Shown: positions 26,049-36,062 of the stretch, in pieces
Layout of the letters: the number at the start of each line of letters is the position of its first letter
Position numbering within the stretch: position 1 is the first letter of the stretch
Source of the DNA: Haladaptatus sp. DYF46
GTDB lineage: Archaea; Halobacteriota; Halobacteria; Halobacteriales; Haladaptataceae
Assembly: GCF_021083305.1 (NCBI RefSeq)
Contig: NZ_JAJFAY010000004.1
Span: 186,001 to 250,000 of the forward strand
DNA length: 64,000 nucleotides
Reading direction: 5' to 3'
Program-made: the position numbers and the translations under genes
The notes under the pieces: model-generated
Told to the model about the DNA's origin: nothing
The model's database searches: none
Seen by the model: only the letters and a program-made list of their open reading frames with translations

Positions 26049-26705
26049 CTACGTTCGCTCGTCGTCCGGATACACCGTACACTCGATGAGCGTCTTCACG
26101 CCGCGACGGAAGCGCTCCGACGCCGCCGTTTCGGAGATGTCGAACCGATCGCTCAGGTCCGCGAGCGAGTTTTCCCGTGGAATCTCCAGATAGCCGCAGT
26201 CGACGGCCGTAACCAGCGTTTCCCGCTGCGGGTCGGTCAGGCCGAACTGCGGGGTGTCCAGACTCCCGCGCTCCTCGTAGAACCGGTGGAGCACGATCCC
26301 GATTTCGTGGGACCGACAGTGCTCACAAAAGCGGCTAAACCCTTCTTTGGTGGGAAACGCCGTGCGGAACTCCCACCCGCGGTGTGTCGCGGTGACGTGT
26401 CGAAGGACGCTCGCCTCGTCGAGCAGAACCGGGTAGATGCTCGCCCGTTGCCCTTCGTCCTTCAATTCGACGCGGTACAACCGTTGGTCGCTGATTTCGA
26501 TGGCCTCTTCCGAGGTTGCGACGGTCGGGTCCGATTCGAGGCCGCCCTCGAAGGCATCGAAATCGCCGTTCTCCGCCCAAAAGAGTATCTGATGCCGCCC
26601 TTCTGCCGTCCGATCCGACTGTTCCCACGTGATCTCCATTTCGGGGACGACGCCCAACGCTTCCCGGAGGATCGGGTAATCGAGCCGAAATTCTACGATT
26701 ATCAT
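26049..26705 (-). CDS. HTH_10 (bacterio-opsin-activator-type) regulator
   Basis: A 218-residue haloarchaeal regulator. The N-terminal 150 residues form a variable sensor domain starting MIIVEFRLDYP. The C-terminus is an HTH_10 domain: LTDPQRETLVTAVDCGYLEIPRENSLADLSDRFDISETAASERFRR, broken here only for reading. The sensor contains a Cys-His stretch (FCEHCRSHE), which may or may not bind a metal. Effector and target are unknown. ATG 26705 is chosen over 26714 by similarity of the beginning. It is divergent from the winged-helix gene at 26835. Confidence 0.87.
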   Translation of the reverse strand: MIIVEFRLDYPILREALGVVPEMEITWEQSDRTAEGRHQILFWAENGDFDAFEGGLESDPTVATSEEAIEISDQRLYRVELKDEGQRASIYPVLLDEASVLRHVTATHRGWEFRTAFPTKEGFSRFCEHCRSHEIGIVLHRFYEERGSLDTPQFGLTDPQRETLVTAVDCGYLEIPRENSLADLSDRFDISETAASERFRRGVKTLIECTVYPDDERT

Positions 26706-26834
26706 GTCGATCACTCCCGATTCCGATGATGGAACCGATGTCTTTTGCTAGCTGCTAACAATTCGCAACACAGGGTTAAAAAGACTATGAATATTTGTGC
26801 AGATTAGTTATCAAACCGAACCGAAAAGTGAACG

Positions 26835-27164
26835 ATGAACGTGAACACGGATTCGAAGACGATAGACGAGATGTTCGATCTTTTCAGCAGCGCACGGCGG
26901 CGGCGGCTGTGGCTCTATATGACTGACACGGACGACGAGATGTTTCCGTTCGAGGAACTCGTCGACCATCTCACGATGCGGGAGGAAAACGGGGGGAAGG
27001 AGGAGCTCCGCCGAACTTCTATCGAGGCGACCCTCCACCATATCGACCTTCCGAAACTGGGGGATTTCGGTCTCATCGAATACGACGCGAGAAGCGGAAC
27101 GGTCCGGTGCGGTGACACCGAGATGAGGCCCTTCATCGAGGATCTGGTTCGAATAGGTCCATAG
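26835..27164 (+). CDS. DUF7344-like winged-helix protein
   Basis: A 109-residue protein. A helix with MFDLFSSARRRRLWLYM (an RRR motif) comes first. The middle segment FEELVDHLTMREE and the recognition region IEATLHHIDLPKLGDFGLIEYD follow, the typical HxxLPxL phrase of the family. Its N-terminal part resembles the genes at 13156 and 42707. The start at 26835 is preceded by an A+T-rich stretch and lies 130 nt from the divergent regulator gene. Function is presumed regulatory, with no known target. Confidence 0.75.
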   Translation: MNVNTDSKTIDEMFDLFSSARRRRLWLYMTDTDDEMFPFEELVDHLTMREENGGKEELRRTSIEATLHHIDLPKLGDFGLIEYDARSGTVRCGDTEMRPFIEDLVRIGP

Positions 27165-27260
27165 TTCAACCGCTCCTTTCGCGATTGCTGCCGGAAATCG
27201 ATGGGCGCGCGAATCGAATCGGGCGACGGTTTATGCACGAGACCGGCGAAAGCGTTTCCA

Positions 27261-28526
27261 GTGAAGCGAAACGACCGAACCATCCTCGGACTCACCATGC
27301 TCGCACACGGGATGGTTCACACCTACGAACTCTCACTCCCCATCCTCATTCCGGTGTGGCTAGCGGAGTTCGGCGCGTCGAAGGCCACCCTCGGCGTCGT
27401 CCTCTCGCTCGGCTACGCGCTGTTCGGCGTCGGTGCGTTGCCCGGCGGCGTCCTTTCGGACAGCTACGGCTCCCGACGGCTCATCGTCGCGTGTCTGCTC
27501 GGGATGGGCGGGTCGTTTCTGCTCCTCTCCTTCGCTCCTTCCATTCCCGTCATCACGATCGCGCTCCTGCTCTGGGGAACGGCGGCGAGCGTCTACCATC
27601 CCTCCGGTCTCTCCCTGCTCAGCACCGGCATTGACCCCGAGGAGCAGGGGACCGCCTTCGCCTACCACGGCATCGCCGGAAACGTCGGCATCGCGTTCGG
27701 CCCGCTGGCGACGACGCTCCTCCTGCTCGTCTTCGGGTGGCGTCTCGTCGTCGCCGTTCTCGCGGTTCCCGCGCTCCTCGCCGCCGTGGTCGCCGTTCGG
27801 ACTTCCATCGATGAGACGGCCGCGGTGGACGAGGAACTGGCGGAACAGGGTGGGAATGAGGAACGAACCGCCCGCACGGACGGCGGTCTCGCCTCGATTT
27901 CCGAACTCCTCGCCGACTCCCGGTCGCTCTTTTCCGGCTGGTTCGTCGCCGTCTTCTTCGTCGTCATGCTCTCCGGACTGTACTACCGCGGCGTGTTGAC
28001 CTTCCTCCCCGACCTGCTCTCCGGACTTCCGCTGTTCGCACCCGTCGACGTCGCTGGGAAGTCGCTCGAACCGGCGCGCTACCTCTACGCCGGACTCCTC
28101 ACCGTCGGCATGGTCGGCCAATTCGCGGGCGGCAAACTCACCGACCGCGTGGAGAACACGGCCGCAATCGCCGTGGCATTCGCCACGCTCGCCGGTATCG
28201 CTCTCGTGTTCGTTCCCGCCGCGAACGCCGGACTCGCTCCCATCCTCGTCGTCAGCTTCCTCCTCGGGTTCTGGCTGTTCGCGGTGCAACCGCTGTATCA
28301 GGCCACCGTCGCCGAGTTCACGCCGCCCGACGCTCGCGGGCTTTCCTACGGCTACACCTATCTCGGCGTGTTCGGGGTCGGCGCGCTCGGCGCGGCCATC
28401 GCTGGCTACGTCCTCCAGTATTACTCTCCGACGACGTTGTTTCTCGTTCTCGCGGGATTTGCGGGAGGCGCATCGCTCCTCGGTGTCCTCCTCACGCTCC
28501 GCGGTCCCTCTTCAGAACGTGCTTGA
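27261..28526 (+). CDS. major facilitator superfamily transporter
   Basis: A 421-residue, twelve-helix membrane transporter. It starts VKRNDRTILGLTMLAHGMVHTYELS, and has GGVLSDSYGSRRL as the MFS loop 2-3 motif. The middle loop is acidic (residues about 195-215), and the second half includes AGGKLTDRVENTA, a second loop-type motif. Substrate is unknown. I prefer the GTG at 27261, because the family-like sequence begins there; an ATG at 27201 would add 20 non-homologous residues. Its 3' end overlaps the convergent regulator gene by 15 nt. Confidence 0.85.
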   Translation: MKRNDRTILGLTMLAHGMVHTYELSLPILIPVWLAEFGASKATLGVVLSLGYALFGVGALPGGVLSDSYGSRRLIVACLLGMGGSFLLLSFAPSIPVITIALLLWGTAASVYHPSGLSLLSTGIDPEEQGTAFAYHGIAGNVGIAFGPLATTLLLLVFGWRLVVAVLAVPALLAAVVAVRTSIDETAAVDEELAEQGGNEERTARTDGGLASISELLADSRSLFSGWFVAVFFVVMLSGLYYRGVLTFLPDLLSGLPLFAPVDVAGKSLEPARYLYAGLLTVGMVGQFAGGKLTDRVENTAAIAVAFATLAGIALVFVPAANAGLAPILVVSFLLGFWLFAVQPLYQATVAEFTPPDARGLSYGYTYLGVFGVGALGAAIAGYVLQYYSPTTLFLVLAGFAGGASLLGVLLTLRGPSSERA

Positions 28527-29207
28527 GTTCACGTGTTTGCCGACCTCTTCCATCACCTTTCGCTCCGCGCGAGCGAGGTGTTCCCACGCCGTCGTAGACG
28601 CGATGCCGACCGTATCCGCGATGTCCTCGATGCTGGTCTCCTTTTTCGGGCGGTAGTAGCCGAGGTCGATGGCCGTCCCGAGTACTTCGCGCTGTCGCCC
28701 CGTGAGTTCGTGGACGACGCGCGAGAACTCCAACTGTTCCTGTTCGGCGACCGTTCCGAGTTCGACGTTTCGAACGAGGTCGGTTTCGTTCCCGGCGCGT
28801 TCGAGCGACGTGACGATGTCGTTCAGGTCGTCGTCGTCGGACAGGTACAACGTCCATCGCTCCCACCCCGCATTTATCGTCGCCCCGGTTCGGTAGTGAA
28901 CGCCGAGGTCCGTCAGTCGTTGGGCGATGCTGTCCCACTGGTAGCTGTCGATGGTGACGGCGACGAGGACCCGCGGGACGTTGAGCGGCGTCAATACGTC
29001 TATTTCCAGTACCGCTGAGGCGGCTTCGAACTCGTCGAGAAACCCCGTGATCGACGCTTTCGGGCCGGTTATCTCGATGATGCGCTTCCGTTCCGCGGCG
29101 CTTCCGGTCATCGAGGAGACGGAGCGAATCGTTATCGCCGGGTAGTCGGCGCTGATGTCGCTCTCCGGCTCGTCGTGATGACGTACCCGAAGCGTCACTT
29201 CTCGCAT
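28512..29207 (-). CDS. HTH_10 (bacterio-opsin-activator-type) regulator
   Basis: A 231-residue regulator with an N-terminal sensor part (MREVTLRVRHHDEP) and a C-terminal HTH_10 module: FSRVVHELTGRQREVLGTAI, then KKETSIEDIADTVGIAS and a final helix. The sensor is beta-rich and lacks recognisable PAS or GAF signatures. It converges on the MFS gene and is divergent from the dpp operon, so it could control the latter; this is only proximity. Overlapping 3' ends (15 nt) suggest compact packing. Confidence 0.87.
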   Translation of the reverse strand: MREVTLRVRHHDEPESDISADYPAITIRSVSSMTGSAAERKRIIEITGPKASITGFLDEFEAASAVLEIDVLTPLNVPRVLVAVTIDSYQWDSIAQRLTDLGVHYRTGATINAGWERWTLYLSDDDDLNDIVTSLERAGNETDLVRNVELGTVAEQEQLEFSRVVHELTGRQREVLGTAIDLGYYRPKKETSIEDIADTVGIASTTAWEHLARAERKVMEEVGKHVNSSTF

Positions 29208-29370
29208 ACCTGTAATCGAGGAAACCGAACGTGTTTAACCTTTGTATCCAATCTAGTTACTCTTCTGAATCAAACATCGAATGATTCTATCACTTTCCCC
29301 GTCGGTTTTTGCCCAACCGAATCTATCCGGGTATACAACGAAGGGGCCTGTTTCTCTGTACCATACTACC

Positions 29371-31080
29371 ATGGGAAACAGTGGCAAAATTTCGGACGAG
29401 GCCCTCAGCGGGCCGGTTATCGACCGTCGGACGACCGTGAAACTCCTCGGTGCCGCAGGCATCACCGGCTTGGCCGGTTGCACCGGCGGTGGCGACGACA
29501 ACGGCGACAGCGGTGACGGTGGCAGCGACGGAAGCGGCGGCAGTGACGGAAACGGGAACGATGGCGGCGACGAAACGACGGACGTCCCGTCGAACGACCA
29601 GCGCGGCGGTCGGTTGACGGCCGGATGGTTCACCGGCAGCATCGACGTGCTCGACCCGCCGTACATCAGCGTCGGACAGTACTTCCAAGTGGCCGCGAAC
29701 GTGTTCAACGGCCTCGTCACGCTCAAAAAGGACCTGACCATCCGCGGCGACCTCGCCGAGGACTGGGAAGTCACCAACGGCGGCAAAAAGATCACGTTCA
29801 ATTTGCGCACGGGCGTGAAGTTCCACAACGGCTCGGACTTCACCGCCGAGGACGTGAAATACACCATCAACCGGACGATTTCGGAGGAGGCCCCCGCCGC
29901 CTCGAAACTCGGGTCGCTCAAGCCGGTGGACGACGGCGGCGTCGTGGTCAAGGACGACCACACGGTCGAACTCAACTTCGAGGAGCCGATGGCACCCGCC
30001 CTCGTCTACCTCACGCGCGGGCCGGGACGCGCGGCGACCATCGTCAACAAGGAGGCCATCGAGAAGATGGGCGCGGACAAGTACAAGGTGACGCCGGTCG
30101 GAACAGGTCCGTTCAAAGTCACGAAACACGAAATCGGCTCCGGCATCACGCTCGACGCGTTCGAGGACTACTTCGAAACGGACAGCGACGGAAACGCGCT
30201 CCCGTACTTGGACGGCATCGACATCAAGCCGATTCCGGAACCCGCGACGCTCGTGAACGCGCTCCGGAGCGGCGACATCGACTTCGCGAACCTCGTGCCG
30301 CTCCAGAACGTGAAGAAGGTCGAGTCGGCGAGCGGTGTGACGAAACTGGAAGCGCCCGGCATCAACTGGTACGGATTTGCCATGAACGAGCGCCGGAAGC
30401 CGTTCGACTCGAAGAAGGCCCGCATGGGTATCGCGAAATCCATCGACAATCAGGCGTACGTGGACGCGGCCTACTTCGGCAACGCGCTCCCCGACACGGG
30501 TCCCATCAACAAGGCGACGAACTGGGTCTGGCGCGACGACAAGCCGACCGACCAGCAGTACGACCCCGAAGCGGGCAAACAGCTCATAAAGGAGGCGGGT
30601 GCCGAAGGAGCGTCCTTCTCCATCCTGACGACCGAAAGCAGTCTCCGCGGCGCGAAGGCGATGCGCCAACAGCTGAACAAGGCCGGGTTCGACGTGAGCA
30701 TCGAACAGGTGACGAGTTCGTCCTACTGGGAACGCTACGAGAAGGGCAACTACGACACGACCATCAGCGGCAGCGTCGGCGACCCCGACCCCGAGCAGTC
30801 GCTCTGGAACTTCTACCGCAAACCCGACGACGGGGGCGCGTGGAACTGGGTGAACTTCGAGGACGACAAGGCCCACAACTTGCTCGCCGAACAGCGGAAA
30901 GCGCTCGACCGGGAGGAGCGTAAGAAACTCCTGCAGGAACTCGAAGACCACCTCATCAAGCAGGTCCCGCACGCCTACCTGATGCACCAGAACGACATCG
31001 CGGCGAAACGCTCGAACCTGAAGGGCTTCGTCCACATCCCCTTCATGCGTAACTTCCACACCGCGTGGGTCGAGGAATAG
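29371..31080 (+). CDS. peptide/oligopeptide ABC transporter, substrate-binding lipoprotein
   Basis: A 569-residue extracytoplasmic binding protein. The N-terminus has a Tat signal (DRRTTVKLLGAAGITGLAGC) with a lipobox Cys, then a linker rich in Gly, Asp and Ser. The SBP_bac_5 fold follows, with NVFNGLV, WEVTNGGKKITFNLRTGVKFH and a C-terminal PHAYLMHQNDIAAKR. It should capture peptides or similar solutes for the downstream permeases. I chose ATG 29371 because the Tat signal starts there. The stop (TAG) and the next ATG are adjacent. A TATA-like element near 29327 would leave a short leader. Confidence 0.9.
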   Translation: MGNSGKISDEALSGPVIDRRTTVKLLGAAGITGLAGCTGGGDDNGDSGDGGSDGSGGSDGNGNDGGDETTDVPSNDQRGGRLTAGWFTGSIDVLDPPYISVGQYFQVAANVFNGLVTLKKDLTIRGDLAEDWEVTNGGKKITFNLRTGVKFHNGSDFTAEDVKYTINRTISEEAPAASKLGSLKPVDDGGVVVKDDHTVELNFEEPMAPALVYLTRGPGRAATIVNKEAIEKMGADKYKVTPVGTGPFKVTKHEIGSGITLDAFEDYFETDSDGNALPYLDGIDIKPIPEPATLVNALRSGDIDFANLVPLQNVKKVESASGVTKLEAPGINWYGFAMNERRKPFDSKKARMGIAKSIDNQAYVDAAYFGNALPDTGPINKATNWVWRDDKPTDQQYDPEAGKQLIKEAGAEGASFSILTTESSLRGAKAMRQQLNKAGFDVSIEQVTSSSYWERYEKGNYDTTISGSVGDPDPEQSLWNFYRKPDDGGAWNWVNFEDDKAHNLLAEQRKALDREERKKLLQELEDHLIKQVPHAYLMHQNDIAAKRSNLKGFVHIPFMRNFHTAWVEE

Positions 31081-32034
31081 ATGCGCCGGTACGTCGTCAA
31101 GCGGGTCGCACACGCCGCGTTCATCATGTGGTTGGTGGCGACCACGGTGTTCTTCGGCCTGCGCCTGATTCCGGGGGGTCCGGTTCGGACCATGCTCGGA
31201 CAGGAAGCGACGCCGAAAGCGGTCGCGGCACTTCGAGCGAAACTCGGCCTGAATCAGCCGCTGTACGTCCAGTACCTCGACTGGTTGAAGGAGATGCTCA
31301 CCCTGCAGTTCGGCCAGAGCCTCAGTACGGGCCAGCCGGTTTCGACGTTGGTTTCACAGGCCGCACCGAAGACGCTCTCCATCGCGATTCTCGCCATCAT
31401 CATCGGTCTCGGCGTCGCCGTACCGACGGGCATCCTCAGCGCGACGCGGAAGGGTGAACCGATGGATTACCTCGCGACGGTGACGGCGTTCCTCGGCGTT
31501 TCCATGCCCGCATTCTTCGTCGGCATCCTCCTCGCGCTGGTGTTCGGTGTCTGGCTTGGCCTGCTTCCGGTCTTCGGCTACACGCCGCTCAGCGAGGGCA
31601 TCCGCCCGTGGTTGAAGAGCATTCTCCTCCCCGGTATCGCCGTCGGTCTGCCGTACGCCGCCGTGGTCATGCGGATGATGCGGTCGTCGTTACTGGAGGT
31701 GCTGAACGAACCGTACATGCGAACCGCCCGCGCGAAGGGCGTCAACGGTCGTGTAATGTTGTTCAAACACGCCTTCCAGAACGCGCTCATCCCCGTCGTC
31801 ACCGTCGCGGGAATTCAACTCGCGCTGGTCCTCGTCGGCAGCGTCACGGTCGAACTCGTCTTTAGCATTCAGGGACTCGGCAGACTCCTCGTCGATTCGA
31901 TGCTCGACCGGAACTACCCGGTGACGCAGGCGGTCATCCTCATCGTCGCCGCGGTGATGGTATTCACGAACCTCGCGGTTGACCTCGTGTACACCGTCAT
32001 CGACCCGCGTATCGGCTACGGAGGAAATCAATGA
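31081..32034 (+). CDS. peptide ABC transporter permease (DppB-type)
   Basis: A 317-residue inner-membrane permease with about six helices. The N-terminus MRRYVVKRVAHAAFIMWLVATT is typical of DppB/OppB. The EAA loop lies near residue 205 (YMRTARAKGVNGRVMLFKHAF). The gene abuts the binding-protein stop and overlaps the next gene by 4 nt (ATGA). Together the five genes make one operon. The substrate is peptide-like by family, not proven. Confidence 0.93.
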   Translation: MRRYVVKRVAHAAFIMWLVATTVFFGLRLIPGGPVRTMLGQEATPKAVAALRAKLGLNQPLYVQYLDWLKEMLTLQFGQSLSTGQPVSTLVSQAAPKTLSIAILAIIIGLGVAVPTGILSATRKGEPMDYLATVTAFLGVSMPAFFVGILLALVFGVWLGLLPVFGYTPLSEGIRPWLKSILLPGIAVGLPYAAVVMRMMRSSLLEVLNEPYMRTARAKGVNGRVMLFKHAFQNALIPVVTVAGIQLALVLVGSVTVELVFSIQGLGRLLVDSMLDRNYPVTQAVILIVAAVMVFTNLAVDLVYTVIDPRIGYGGNQ

Positions 32035-33047
32035 CGGAACACACCGATTCGAACGTCGGCCGCGACGCGGCCAGCGAATCCACCGCTTCCGCAGATTCGG
32101 GCCCCATCGACGTTCCGCCGGAGTATCGGGAGGAGGAACACTACGAGGAACACAAATCGACGCGCCAGCGCCTCGTTGAGGGCATTCTGGCCGACAAGAT
32201 GGCGCTGTTCGGTGCCGTCGTCGTCGTGCTGTTCGTTCTCGTCGCGGTGTTCGCACCGTTCGTCGCGCCGCACGACCCCGAGGCCACGTTCGGCTTCATG
32301 AAAGGGCCGAACTCCCACTCGGTCGGCAACTACGACGACGCGCCCGGAACCGAGACCGTGTGGCACCCGCTCGGGACGGACTCGTTCGGCCACGACATCC
32401 TCTCGCGCATCATCTACGGTGCGCGGGTGTCGCTGCTCGTGGCCCTCTCGACGGTCGCCGTCGCGTTCACGCTCGGCACGTCAATCGGCCTCCTCGCCGG
32501 GTTTTACGGCGGCTGGATCGATAGCGTGCTGATGCGCTACATCGACTTCCAGTGGGCGTTTCCCGAACTCATCCTCGGAGTCGGCATCATCGCCATCTCC
32601 GGCGGATTGGGCATCACGAACGTCGTCATCGCCATCGGCATCGCGTACATCGACGACTTCGCCAGACTCGTTCGGGGTGAAGTGCTGTCGCTCCGCGAGG
32701 AGGAGTACGTCATGGCGGCCCGCGCCATCGGCATGACCGACAGGCGCATCATGACGCGGGAAATCCTGCCCAACGCCGTCGCGCCGCTCATCGTGCAGTC
32801 GACGCTGATGATTCCGCTCGCGATTCTCGCCGAAGCGGGACTGTCCTTCCTCGGATTGGGCGTCAAGCCGACGACGCCGACGTGGGGGCTGTTGCTCTCG
32901 GACGGGCGGCAGTTCATCGGCGAAGCGTGGTGGATAAGCGTCGTGCCCGGCCTCGCCATCATGCTGACCGTCCTCGCGTTCAACATGCTCGGCGACGGCC
33001 TGCGCGACATCTTCGACGTGAGCGACGGGGAGGTCGAGAGCCGATGA
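32031..33047 (+). CDS. peptide ABC transporter permease (DppC-type)
   Basis: A 338-residue permease. An acidic, Ser-rich tail of about 45 residues precedes the first helix (MALFGAVVVVLFVLVAVFAPF). A periplasmic loop with HPLGTDSFGHDILSRIIYGAR follows, and the EAA-loop YVMAARAIGMTDRRIMTREI. This is the DppC/OppC order. It starts in a 4-nt overlap with dppB and ends in a 4-nt overlap with the ATPase. The long N-terminal tail is common in haloarchaeal members. Confidence 0.93.
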   Translation: MTEHTDSNVGRDAASESTASADSGPIDVPPEYREEEHYEEHKSTRQRLVEGILADKMALFGAVVVVLFVLVAVFAPFVAPHDPEATFGFMKGPNSHSVGNYDDAPGTETVWHPLGTDSFGHDILSRIIYGARVSLLVALSTVAVAFTLGTSIGLLAGFYGGWIDSVLMRYIDFQWAFPELILGVGIIAISGGLGITNVVIAIGIAYIDDFARLVRGEVLSLREEEYVMAARAIGMTDRRIMTREILPNAVAPLIVQSTLMIPLAILAEAGLSFLGLGVKPTTPTWGLLLSDGRQFIGEAWWISVVPGLAIMLTVLAFNMLGDGLRDIFDVSDGEVESR

Positions 33048-34096
33048 CCGTCCTCGAAGTCGACGGACTGCACACCCGCTTCCCGACCCCACGAGGGACG
33101 GTGGACGCGGTGAACGAGGTGGACCTCCGCATCGAATCCGGCGAAATACTCGGCCTCGTCGGCGAGTCGGGGTCGGGGAAGAGCGTGCTCGCGGAGAGCA
33201 TCATGGGAATCGTCGAGGAACCCGGCGAAATCGCGGCGGGCGACATCCGCCTCCACGGCGAGTCGTTGCTCGACATGCCGGAGTCCGAACGCAGGGAGAT
33301 TCGCGGCGGGACGATCTCCATGGTGTTTCAGGACCCCATGAACAGCCTCAACCCGACGCTCACCGTCGGCGAACAGGTCGCCGAGATGGTCCGACTCCAC
33401 CAACCAGTCGGCGAGTCGGTCAGCCTCCCGGCGGAAATCAAGCGCAAACTCGTCGGGTCCTCGAAGAACGGGCCGGCGTGGCGAAAGGCCATCGAGATGC
33501 TCGAAAGCGTCGAGATTCCCGAACCGGAGACGCGGGCGAGCGACTATCCGCACGAGTTCTCCGGCGGCATGCGCCAGCGGGCGATGATAGCCATGGCGCT
33601 GGCCGCGGAACCGGACCTGCTCATCGCGGACGAACCGACGACGGCGCTGGACGTGACGATTCAGGCCCAGATTCTCGACGAACTCCGGGAGTTGAAGGAC
33701 GCCTTCGACACGTCGATTCTGCTCATCACGCACGACCTCGCGGTCGTGTCCGAGGTGTGCGACCGCGTGAACGTGATGTACGCCGGGGAAATCGTCGAGC
33801 GGGCGGACGCGGACGAACTGTTCCGTAACCCACAACACCCCTACACGCAGGGTCTCATCGCCAGCACGCCGCGTCTCGACGCCCCGACGGATAGCCTCGA
33901 ACCGATAGACGGGAACGTCCCCGATCTCATCGACATCCCCTTCGCGTGCCACTTCGCGCCGCGCTGTCCCGAGGCTACGCGGGAGTGTTACGAAATCGAC
34001 CCCGACTTCAGACCGGTCGGCGCGGACGAGCAGTTCGACTCGAACGGGCACGTCGCGGCGTGTCTGCGTCGCGGCCCGATGGAGGAACGACTATGA
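33044..34096 (+). CDS. peptide ABC transporter ATP-binding protein (DppD-type)
   Basis: A 350-residue ATPase. Walker A is GESGSGKS (residue about 40), the signature is FSGGMRQR, and Walker B is [12 protein letters not shown]. The C-terminal oligopeptide-transport extension has [14 protein letters not shown], which carries Cys residues as in family members. The start is the ATG at 33044, overlapping the preceding stop. It should pair with the DppF-type protein to power uptake. Confidence 0.94.
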   Translation: MTVLEVDGLHTRFPTPRGTVDAVNEVDLRIESGEILGLVGESGSGKSVLAESIMGIVEEPGEIAAGDIRLHGESLLDMPESERREIRGGTISMVFQDPMNSLNPTLTVGEQVAEMVRLHQPVGESVSLPAEIKRKLVGSSKNGPAWRKAIEMLESVEIPEPETRASDYPHEFSGGMRQRAMIAMALAAEPDLLIADEPTTALDVTIQAQILDELRELKDAFDTSILLITHDLAVVSEVCDRVNVMYAGEIVERADADELFRNPQHPYTQGLIASTPRLDAPTDSLEPIDGNVPDLIDIPFACHFAPRCPEATRECYEIDPDFRPVGADEQFDSNGHVAACLRRGPMEERL

Positions 34097-35409
34097 GCAT
34101 GCAGATGACGAGTACCGACGAAACGTCCGCCGCCGAACCGTTGCTCGCCGTTCGCGGCCTGAAAAAGCACTTCGACCAGTCGGGGGGCGTCCTCGACAGA
34201 CTCGTCGGCGAGACGGCCAGCGTCCGCGCCGTCGACGGCGTCGATCTGACGGTTCGAAAGGGCGAGACGCTCGCAATCGTGGGCGAGTCCGGGTGTGGCA
34301 AATCGACGCTCGGGCGGACGATTCTCAACCTCCACGACGCGACCGACGGGTCCGTGGAGTACCGTGGGACGGACCTCGCCGACCTCTCACAGCAGGAGAT
34401 GCGGCCGTACCGGCGCGACCTACAGATGATATTTCAGGACCCCTTGGCGTCGCTGAACCCGCGACAGACGGTCGGGGAAATCATCACCACGCCGATGGAG
34501 GTTCACGGCATCGGCGACAGCGACGAGGACAGACTGGAGCGGACGAAGGACCTCCTCCGCCGCGTCGGGTTGAAGGCCGGACACATCGAACGCTACCCGA
34601 ACCAGTTCTCTGGCGGCCAGCAACAGCGCGTCGGAATCGCCCGCGCGCTCGCGCTCGAACCCGAGTTGATAATCGCGGACGAACCCGTCTCGGCGTTGGA
34701 CGTGTCCGTGCAGGCCCAAATCCTCAATCTGCTGGAGGAGCTTCAGGACGACCTCGGCCTGTCGCTCGTCTTCATCGCGCACAACCTCTCGGTCGTGCGC
34801 CACGTCGCGGACCGGGTCGCCGTGATGTACCTCGGTCGAATCGTGGAAACCGCACCCGTGGACGAACTCTACGAGAACCCGCAGCACCCCTACACGAAAT
34901 CGCTCCTGTCGGCGGTGCCCCGCATCGACCCGGCGGACCGCGACGAGCGAATCATCCTCGAAGGGTCGGTTCCGTCGCCGCTGAACCCGCCGTCGGGGTG
35001 TCGGTTCCACACGCGCTGTCCGATGGTGATTCCGCCCGAAGGGTGGTCCGGCAGCGACGAGGAGTTCCGCGCGGCCTTCGCGTTCAGAAACCGCGTGCTG
35101 TCGGGCGAACTCGACCCCGACGCTGCGCGAACGCGTCTCGAAGCGGAGGGACGCGGGACGGACGATTCGAGCGTGGCTTCGTATCTCGTGGCGCAACTGC
35201 TTCCGGGCGATCCGGAGGCCCTGCCGTCGGACGCGGGCGAGGCCGTTCGCTCGGCGGCGGACGCGCTCGCCAACGGCGACCACGAACGCGCGAACGAAAC
35301 CGTCGAGAACGCGTTTCCGTCGCCGTGCGAGCGTGAAACGCCGCAATCGACCGACGCGGGTGATGGCCACGTCGCGGCGTGTCATCGCGTGACTCCACGG
35401 GACTCCTGA
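34093..35409 (+). CDS. peptide ABC transporter ATP-binding protein (DppF-type)
   Basis: A 438-residue ATPase with Walker [10 protein letters not shown], signature FSGGQQQR and Walker [13 protein letters not shown]. The C-terminal part includes the Cys-containing loop CRFHTRCPM and then a long, acidic, Ala-rich extension of about 100 residues with two more Cys near the end. The extension is longer than in bacterial DppF but not rare in haloarchaea. It starts with ATGA overlap after the previous ATPase gene and ends the operon. The 126 bp after it holds no clear gene. Confidence 0.92.
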   Translation: MSMQMTSTDETSAAEPLLAVRGLKKHFDQSGGVLDRLVGETASVRAVDGVDLTVRKGETLAIVGESGCGKSTLGRTILNLHDATDGSVEYRGTDLADLSQQEMRPYRRDLQMIFQDPLASLNPRQTVGEIITTPMEVHGIGDSDEDRLERTKDLLRRVGLKAGHIERYPNQFSGGQQQRVGIARALALEPELIIADEPVSALDVSVQAQILNLLEELQDDLGLSLVFIAHNLSVVRHVADRVAVMYLGRIVETAPVDELYENPQHPYTKSLLSAVPRIDPADRDERIILEGSVPSPLNPPSGCRFHTRCPMVIPPEGWSGSDEEFRAAFAFRNRVLSGELDPDAARTRLEAEGRGTDDSSVASYLVAQLLPGDPEALPSDAGEAVRSAADALANGDHERANETVENAFPSPCERETPQSTDAGDGHVAACHRVTPRDS

Positions 35410-35535
35410 CGGTTGCGGATTCACTTCGCCGTTCGTCCCTCTGCCGGACTCGTCTGTCATCCATCCGTCCGGCCTCCGACACCACGCCGGAACTGGGACG
35501 GCGACGGATCACCGAAAATAATCCGCGGTATCCCG

Positions 35536-35940
35536 TTACTGACTCTGTCTGATGAGGGAAAGGAGTTCCCTCGCGTCTTTCAGTTTTTTCAGTCGCATCT
35601 CCTCCTCGATGCTCGGGGAGTCCAACCCCTCCAGTGCGTTGAGGGCGCGGTCGATTCCGTGGATGCTCCGGACGAGTCGCTCCCCCTCTTCTTCCGTCAT
35701 CTCCTCGCGTTCGATTCGCTGTTTTCTAGCGAGACGTTCCCGTTTGAGCTTCGTCTTCATTCCCTCGATGGCTTCGCGTTCGCTTTCGGGAATCGCTTCG
35801 AGGCGCTTGCACTCGAAGACGAACTCCTGTACGTCTATCGTCGTGCCTCGAACCGTGAGTTCGTCGACCATCTGCTTCCCGACAGTCGCCGAGGGGCGCT
35901 GAATTCGGTCGAGAAGCCGTCGTCGTTGTCGTTCGTTCAT
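35536..35940 (-). CDS. DUF5788-like haloarchaeal protein
   Basis: A 134-residue, strongly charged, helical protein. The first half has ATVGKQMVDELTVRG and VQEFVFECKRLEAIP. The second half is a coiled-coil-like run of Glu, Arg and Lys (KLKRERLARKQRIEREEM), then IHGIDRALNALEGL. This matches the DUF5788 layout. Function is unknown. It is divergent from the winged-helix gene at 36063, with about 120 bp between starts. Confidence 0.75.
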   Translation of the reverse strand: MNERQRRRLLDRIQRPSATVGKQMVDELTVRGTTIDVQEFVFECKRLEAIPESEREAIEGMKTKLKRERLARKQRIEREEMTEEEGERLVRSIHGIDRALNALEGLDSPSIEEEMRLKKLKDARELLSLIRQSQ

Positions 35941-36062
35941 GGCTTGGGTGGTTCGGCCTCATCCGTCAGTTGAACTGACAACGAAAAATGCGTTCGGAGC
36001 AACGAATTCCTCCATCGGAGTTGACACCAACGTTTTCCTTCCGAGGGCCGAACCCCCGAACG